Shown here: positions 60,657-64,000 of the stretch, piece by piece
Position numbering within the stretch: the stretch's first letter is position 1
How the letters are laid out: every line of letters begins with the position of its first letter
NCBI GenBank assembly: GCA_964019055.1
Contig: OZ025208.1
Span: 16,850,457-16,914,456 of the forward strand
Length of the DNA: 64,000 nucleotides
Direction: 5' to 3'
DNA from: Anthopleura xanthogrammica
Taxonomy: Eukaryota > Cnidaria > Anthozoa > Actiniaria > Actiniidae
Notes under the pieces: model-generated
Database searches by the model: none
What the model was told of the DNA's origin: nothing
Seen by the model: the letters and a program-made list of their open reading frames with translations, nothing else
Made by a program: the position numbers and the translations under genes

Positions 60657-63600
60657 TTAGCTTGCTTGAAAATCCGCGTGATCAAAGTCTGATAGCGTTA
60701 TAATATTCTCTTGTGGTGTTTGCAGCGTCTTTCCTTGTTTGCATGTGACCGTGAGCGTTATAATATTCTCTTGTGGTGTTTGCAGCGTCTTTCCTTGTTT
60801 GCATGTGACCGTGTTCGTCTGTTTTGGGTTGGTTTGGTTTGAATGGTAGTGACCGTCACATGAGGATTGCTTGAGTCGACTTTGGTCGAAGGCTTCGACT
60901 CGACGCCTTAGTTTTCCCTGGATCTAACGAACCGAAACAAAAGTAGAACGATAGTCAAAAAATCCATGTAATTATACACGCATCAAGCATTCCGCGCTAC
61001 TGCTCTAAGCGCATGCTCAGGGGATTAAAAAGTGAGATAATATTTTGTAAAACATGTTATATTTTAGTTGTATTTTTTTTTGTCAAACACAATTTTCATT
61101 AAAGATCACGTACCGTTAAGCGAATTTTGAGTCAAATATACCAAAAAATTGCATATTTTACAAAATATTATCCCACTTTTTAATCCCCTGAGCATGCGCT
61201 TAGAGCAGTAGCGCGGAATGCTTGATGCGTGTATTGGGGTAAATAAAAATTTCGTTCACCGAACTTATTGAAGAATGAGATGATATCAATGTGCAGCCAA
61301 TTTACACTAATAAATAACTAACGTCCGAAATGTCGTTTTTAATTTATTATTCGTTGTTCAACTTACTGATATTTAAATCAATCACTTATAGATCTTACCT
61401 CAGAGTTTCGCAGACAATGAAAAATGAATATAAAAATCCCCTGAAAAATATATAAAAAATAATAAATAAATAAAACTATTATAAAACTAACCGGGATTTC
61501 AGTTTGTTTGTTTGTTTTTGTTTTTGTTTTCTTGTTGATTGTTTTTTTTTTATATATATATTTTCTTTATAATGCAACATATTTCACACGCGTGCCGCAA
61601 CAATACTGACCTGGAAGGAGTTTAGGATAGTAAATATATACAATCCAGCAATACCAGCTCCCAAGATGCACAGCAAACCTACTACCCACGTGATACCAAG
61701 TAGAGGAGCCAGAATGACCAGTGCTCTGATACTGGATCTTAAGAATAAAAATATATCTTAGCAATGAGTAAATATTCATTTCACTTTGATAACAAGCTTG
61801 TGAATGTTACTATACCTTAGCACTGTAGTATGTTCTGTGGTTACATTTTGGTTGTTGATTTTTGTTATCTCCTTGACAACCATAATTAGGATCACGTGGT
61901 TAAACTGGAAATAGAGAACTTCTCACGTCAAAAACATGTGGCATGTCCTTTTAAAATTGGCAACATCAAGGCACTGTGTTCCTTCATTACAGACTCATTT
62001 ACTCAGGGTTAGCCCTATTTCAGCATTAGAATATTCGCAAATACCAATGGTAAAGTAAAGGATGCACCACTTCAACAACGTCAAAACCTTTAAAATTCCA
62101 AGGACCTTTTATGGAACACATGAATAATCTACATAAAATGTTTGTGTTCATGTTAACGTTGCATCCTCACCTAGGCTTTATAAAGAAGGAAATCAAAAAA
62201 AAGAATATGGTTGGGTGTCCGAGAGGGACATGCCTGTCCCTACTTCTAAAATTTTTAAAAACGCGGTAAAAAGTTCTAGACCTTACCAGTATCAAAAGAA
62301 GTACCGGAGCAATGAACGTCCAAATCAGGTTATTTTTTGTCGATAACCAACAGCTGTGGAGACGAAAGGATACACTTGAGAATGCGTAGCCTAAGTTATC
62401 GTATCAACAATTCAATAAACATAATAAAAGGAAAGACACATACAATTCCTCGCTGACAAAGCTTGACAGGCCACCAGGTCCATTCCCGGCGATACTCAAT
62501 GAAACAATGATAAGAATCAGAGGCAAACCTGAAAAAAATAATGGTTATTTTGAAAATAGAGACGTGGTCGGTATACCCTGTGGTCGGTATACCCTGTGGT
62601 CGATTACAGGAGGTGGTGGATTGAAAGGGTGGTACGTATACCCTATGAGAATGTCAATGATTTCAAGAGTTTGCAAATTACTGATCTAGGAGAAGTGTCA
62701 AGCTAAACATGTGTGGTTGATTCACGAGGTGGCGAGTGAAGAGGGTCTCAATGGGGTTACAGTCAAAACGGCTCAAGCGTACCCCCCTAGAATCCATTAA
62801 TGAATTCATTATTCGAAAATTGAGTTCATTATTCACTCTGACTCCAAACTTGAAAATAGATTATCTACTTGAGTTTTGATTGGATTCTTCAACAATTGCA
62901 ATGCCAAGGTAGAAAAACTCCCCAGAAAGGCGATCCCTTAGATTTAAGTTGTGAAATGAGTGTGAAGCTTGGAGTCTTCGATTTATTAATGAAAATTCAA
63001 AGTGAATAATGAACTCAATATTCGAATAATGAAATCAATAATGGAGCCTAGGGGAGTACGCTTGAGCCGTTTTGACTGTAAGCGTTAGCCGTAAAACGGT
63101 CCAAATGGGAAGATGATTAACCCTTAGCCGTAAAAAGTCAGAAAAAGTTAACCGTATTTTTATAGTCATGGTTTGTAAGACTTGTATTTGTCAATATCTC
63201 TTCTTAAGAATGATGTAATGTTATGCATTCATCCCAGAATGCTCAGAATGTGTTTTTCAACAATGTAAATTAATTATTAACTCATTTAAAATGATGGAAA
63301 TTAATGCTTAACTTCTAAAATGGAAATTAATTATTATGTTTTTGTTAACCATAACGGAAAAAAATAGCCTTAAAAAGGCCTAAATTACCGTTAATCGTAA
63401 AAGCTACTACCCCATCGAGATGCTCATGAGAGGTATTTTATGAGGAGATAAAAGATTGATGATCATGCAGTTGAAGTGATGAATTTGAAGAGGTTGAAAA
63501 AATCAGTTAAACATCGGATTCACTTAAATAGATGGTCCAACAGTAGACACGGCTACGAGAGGCGGTCGATTTAGAGGGTTGTTTGCATGGGGGAGAGGGG

Positions 63601-63798
63601 TGGGTGGGGGATCCATGTGTAGGATCATGTTATCATTCCTTACTCACCCCAAGCAAAGCCATAAACCTGTCTCATTTTCAGGTTAGTGTTAAACACCTTG
63701 ATAATCTGCATGTATAGTTGTATTCCTTCAGCAAACATCCAGCACAAGGCAGACGTGTAAAACAACTGCAGCAATGCTGCTACTGATATGCACAGGAT
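60657..63798 (-). CDS. Adhesion GPCR (gene C), 3' part only; 5' exons lie beyond the window
   Basis: The last seven coding exons of a third tandem paralog: 63798-63648, 62528-62444, 62353-62287, 61904-61816, 61737-61611, 61440-61399, 60923-60657. They encode TM3 ([11 protein letters not shown]) through TM7 ([10 protein letters not shown]) and the cytoplasmic tail, in the same phases as genes A and B. Upstream exons (lectin, stalk, GAIN, TM1-2) should lie to the right of 64000. The exons and nearby intron bases are very similar to gene B, for example the sequence just 3' of the TM3 exon near 63600 and 51130, so B and C are the more recent duplicates. The tail ends ADFQAS and contains a perfect 60-bp in-frame tandem duplication. 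The ICL3 exon is one codon shorter than that of gene B. A minus-strand AATAAA lies at 60608-60603, about 50 bases after the stop. Confidence 0.92.
60694..60813 (-). repeat. Perfect 2 x 60-bp in-frame tandem duplication in the gene C tail
   Basis: 60694-60753 and 60754-60813 are identical. The duplication lies within the last coding exon of gene C and repeats 20 residues (each copy contains [18 protein letters not shown]). Gene B has a single copy. The absence of differences implies a recent event. Confidence 0.9.
60975..61233. mobile_element. MITE family 1, copy 2, in the last intron of gene C
   Basis: A 259-bp palindrome with ends TACACGCATCAAGC and GCTTGATGCGTGTA. It makes up more than half of intron 18 of gene C (60924-61398). 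It matches the copy at 15460-15725 almost throughout. Confidence 0.8.
62757..63081. mobile_element. MITE family 2, copy 2, in intron 13 of gene C
   Basis: The same ends as 33675-33997 (TTACAGTCAAAACGGCTCAA and TTGAGCCGTTTTGACTGTAA) and the same internal order, about 325 bp. It lies in a different intron from the gene A copy, so the two insertions are independent. Confidence 0.8.
63082..63440. repeat. Possible palindromic repeat with TTAACCGT/ACGGTTAA motifs in intron 13 of gene C
   Basis: TTAGCCGTAAAACGG, TTAGCCGTAAAAAG and TTAACCGTATTTT at 63086-63160, and approximate complements (TTAACCATAACGG, TTACCGTTAATCGTAAAA) at 63344-63405, directly abutting the family 2 MITE. Ends unclear. Confidence 0.4.
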
Positions 63799-64000
63799 CT
63801 GGAAGAAGAAAGAAAGAAAAAAAAAATCAGAAGACCCAGCCGTTTACTTCTCCTTACAGGCGTACTTTTTCTTCTACTTTATTATCTTTGCTTTTTAAAA
63901 TATAAAGTATTGCAAGAACCTTTAGCACTGTATCAGGGGCGGCGCAGCGTTCTTTTTGAGTGGGGGAGGGGGGCTTACAACTTTTTGAAAAAGCTGGGGG

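Overview
This looks like a window from an invertebrate animal nuclear genome, most likely a cnidarian. It is AT-rich and intron-rich, very dense in simple repeats and palindromic MITE-like elements, and contains one 200-base N gap (16572-16771). The cnidarian guess rests on the style of the dispersed repeats, on a short reading frame resembling a SAP-like N-terminus I associate with cnidarian transposon proteins, and on adhesion GPCRs carrying a C-type lectin domain. The phylum is inference.

Left half (1-32.4 kb): I find no convincing multi-exon gene. It holds microsatellites, a 6-copy 35-bp tandem repeat (3.7-3.9 kb), a roughly 16-copy 57-bp minisatellite (8.6-9.5 kb) with an inverted cluster of the same unit at 29.6-29.9 kb, the 3' end of a LINE (17.6-18.1 kb), a diverged tandem duplication (20.2-20.5 kb), MITE copies, and a 56-codon SAP-like fragment (26.5 kb).

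Right half (32.4-64 kb): three head-to-tail paralogous adhesion G-protein-coupled receptor genes lie on the minus strand. By hand-splicing, gene A (44994 to 32431) has 19 coding exons and 894 codons plus stop. Gene B (58811 to 47762) has 19 coding exons and 801 codons plus stop, with every intron phase identical to A. Gene C enters from the right edge; only its last seven coding exons (63798 to 60657) are inside the window. A and B encode signal peptide, C-type lectin domain (one symmetrical phase 1-1 exon), Ser/Thr-rich stalk, GAIN domain with an intact HL/T cleavage site, seven-helix domain and cytoplasmic tail. None of these genes appears as a long ORF because the exons are 42-590 bases; the longest listed ORFs are repeat artefacts.

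The receptors would be cell-surface proteins that sense a ligand through the lectin-like head and signal through the seven-helix domain after GPS autoproteolysis. B and C are the closer pair: they share intron sequence and C-terminal tails, while A has a different tail. The introns carry most of the unusual DNA: a perfect 217-copy GTCACC array (1302 bp), a tRNA-like sequence inside a perfect 26-bp inverted repeat, a decayed copy of the GPS exon inside the adjacent intron, and several MITE families, two of which also occur at more distant sites in the window.
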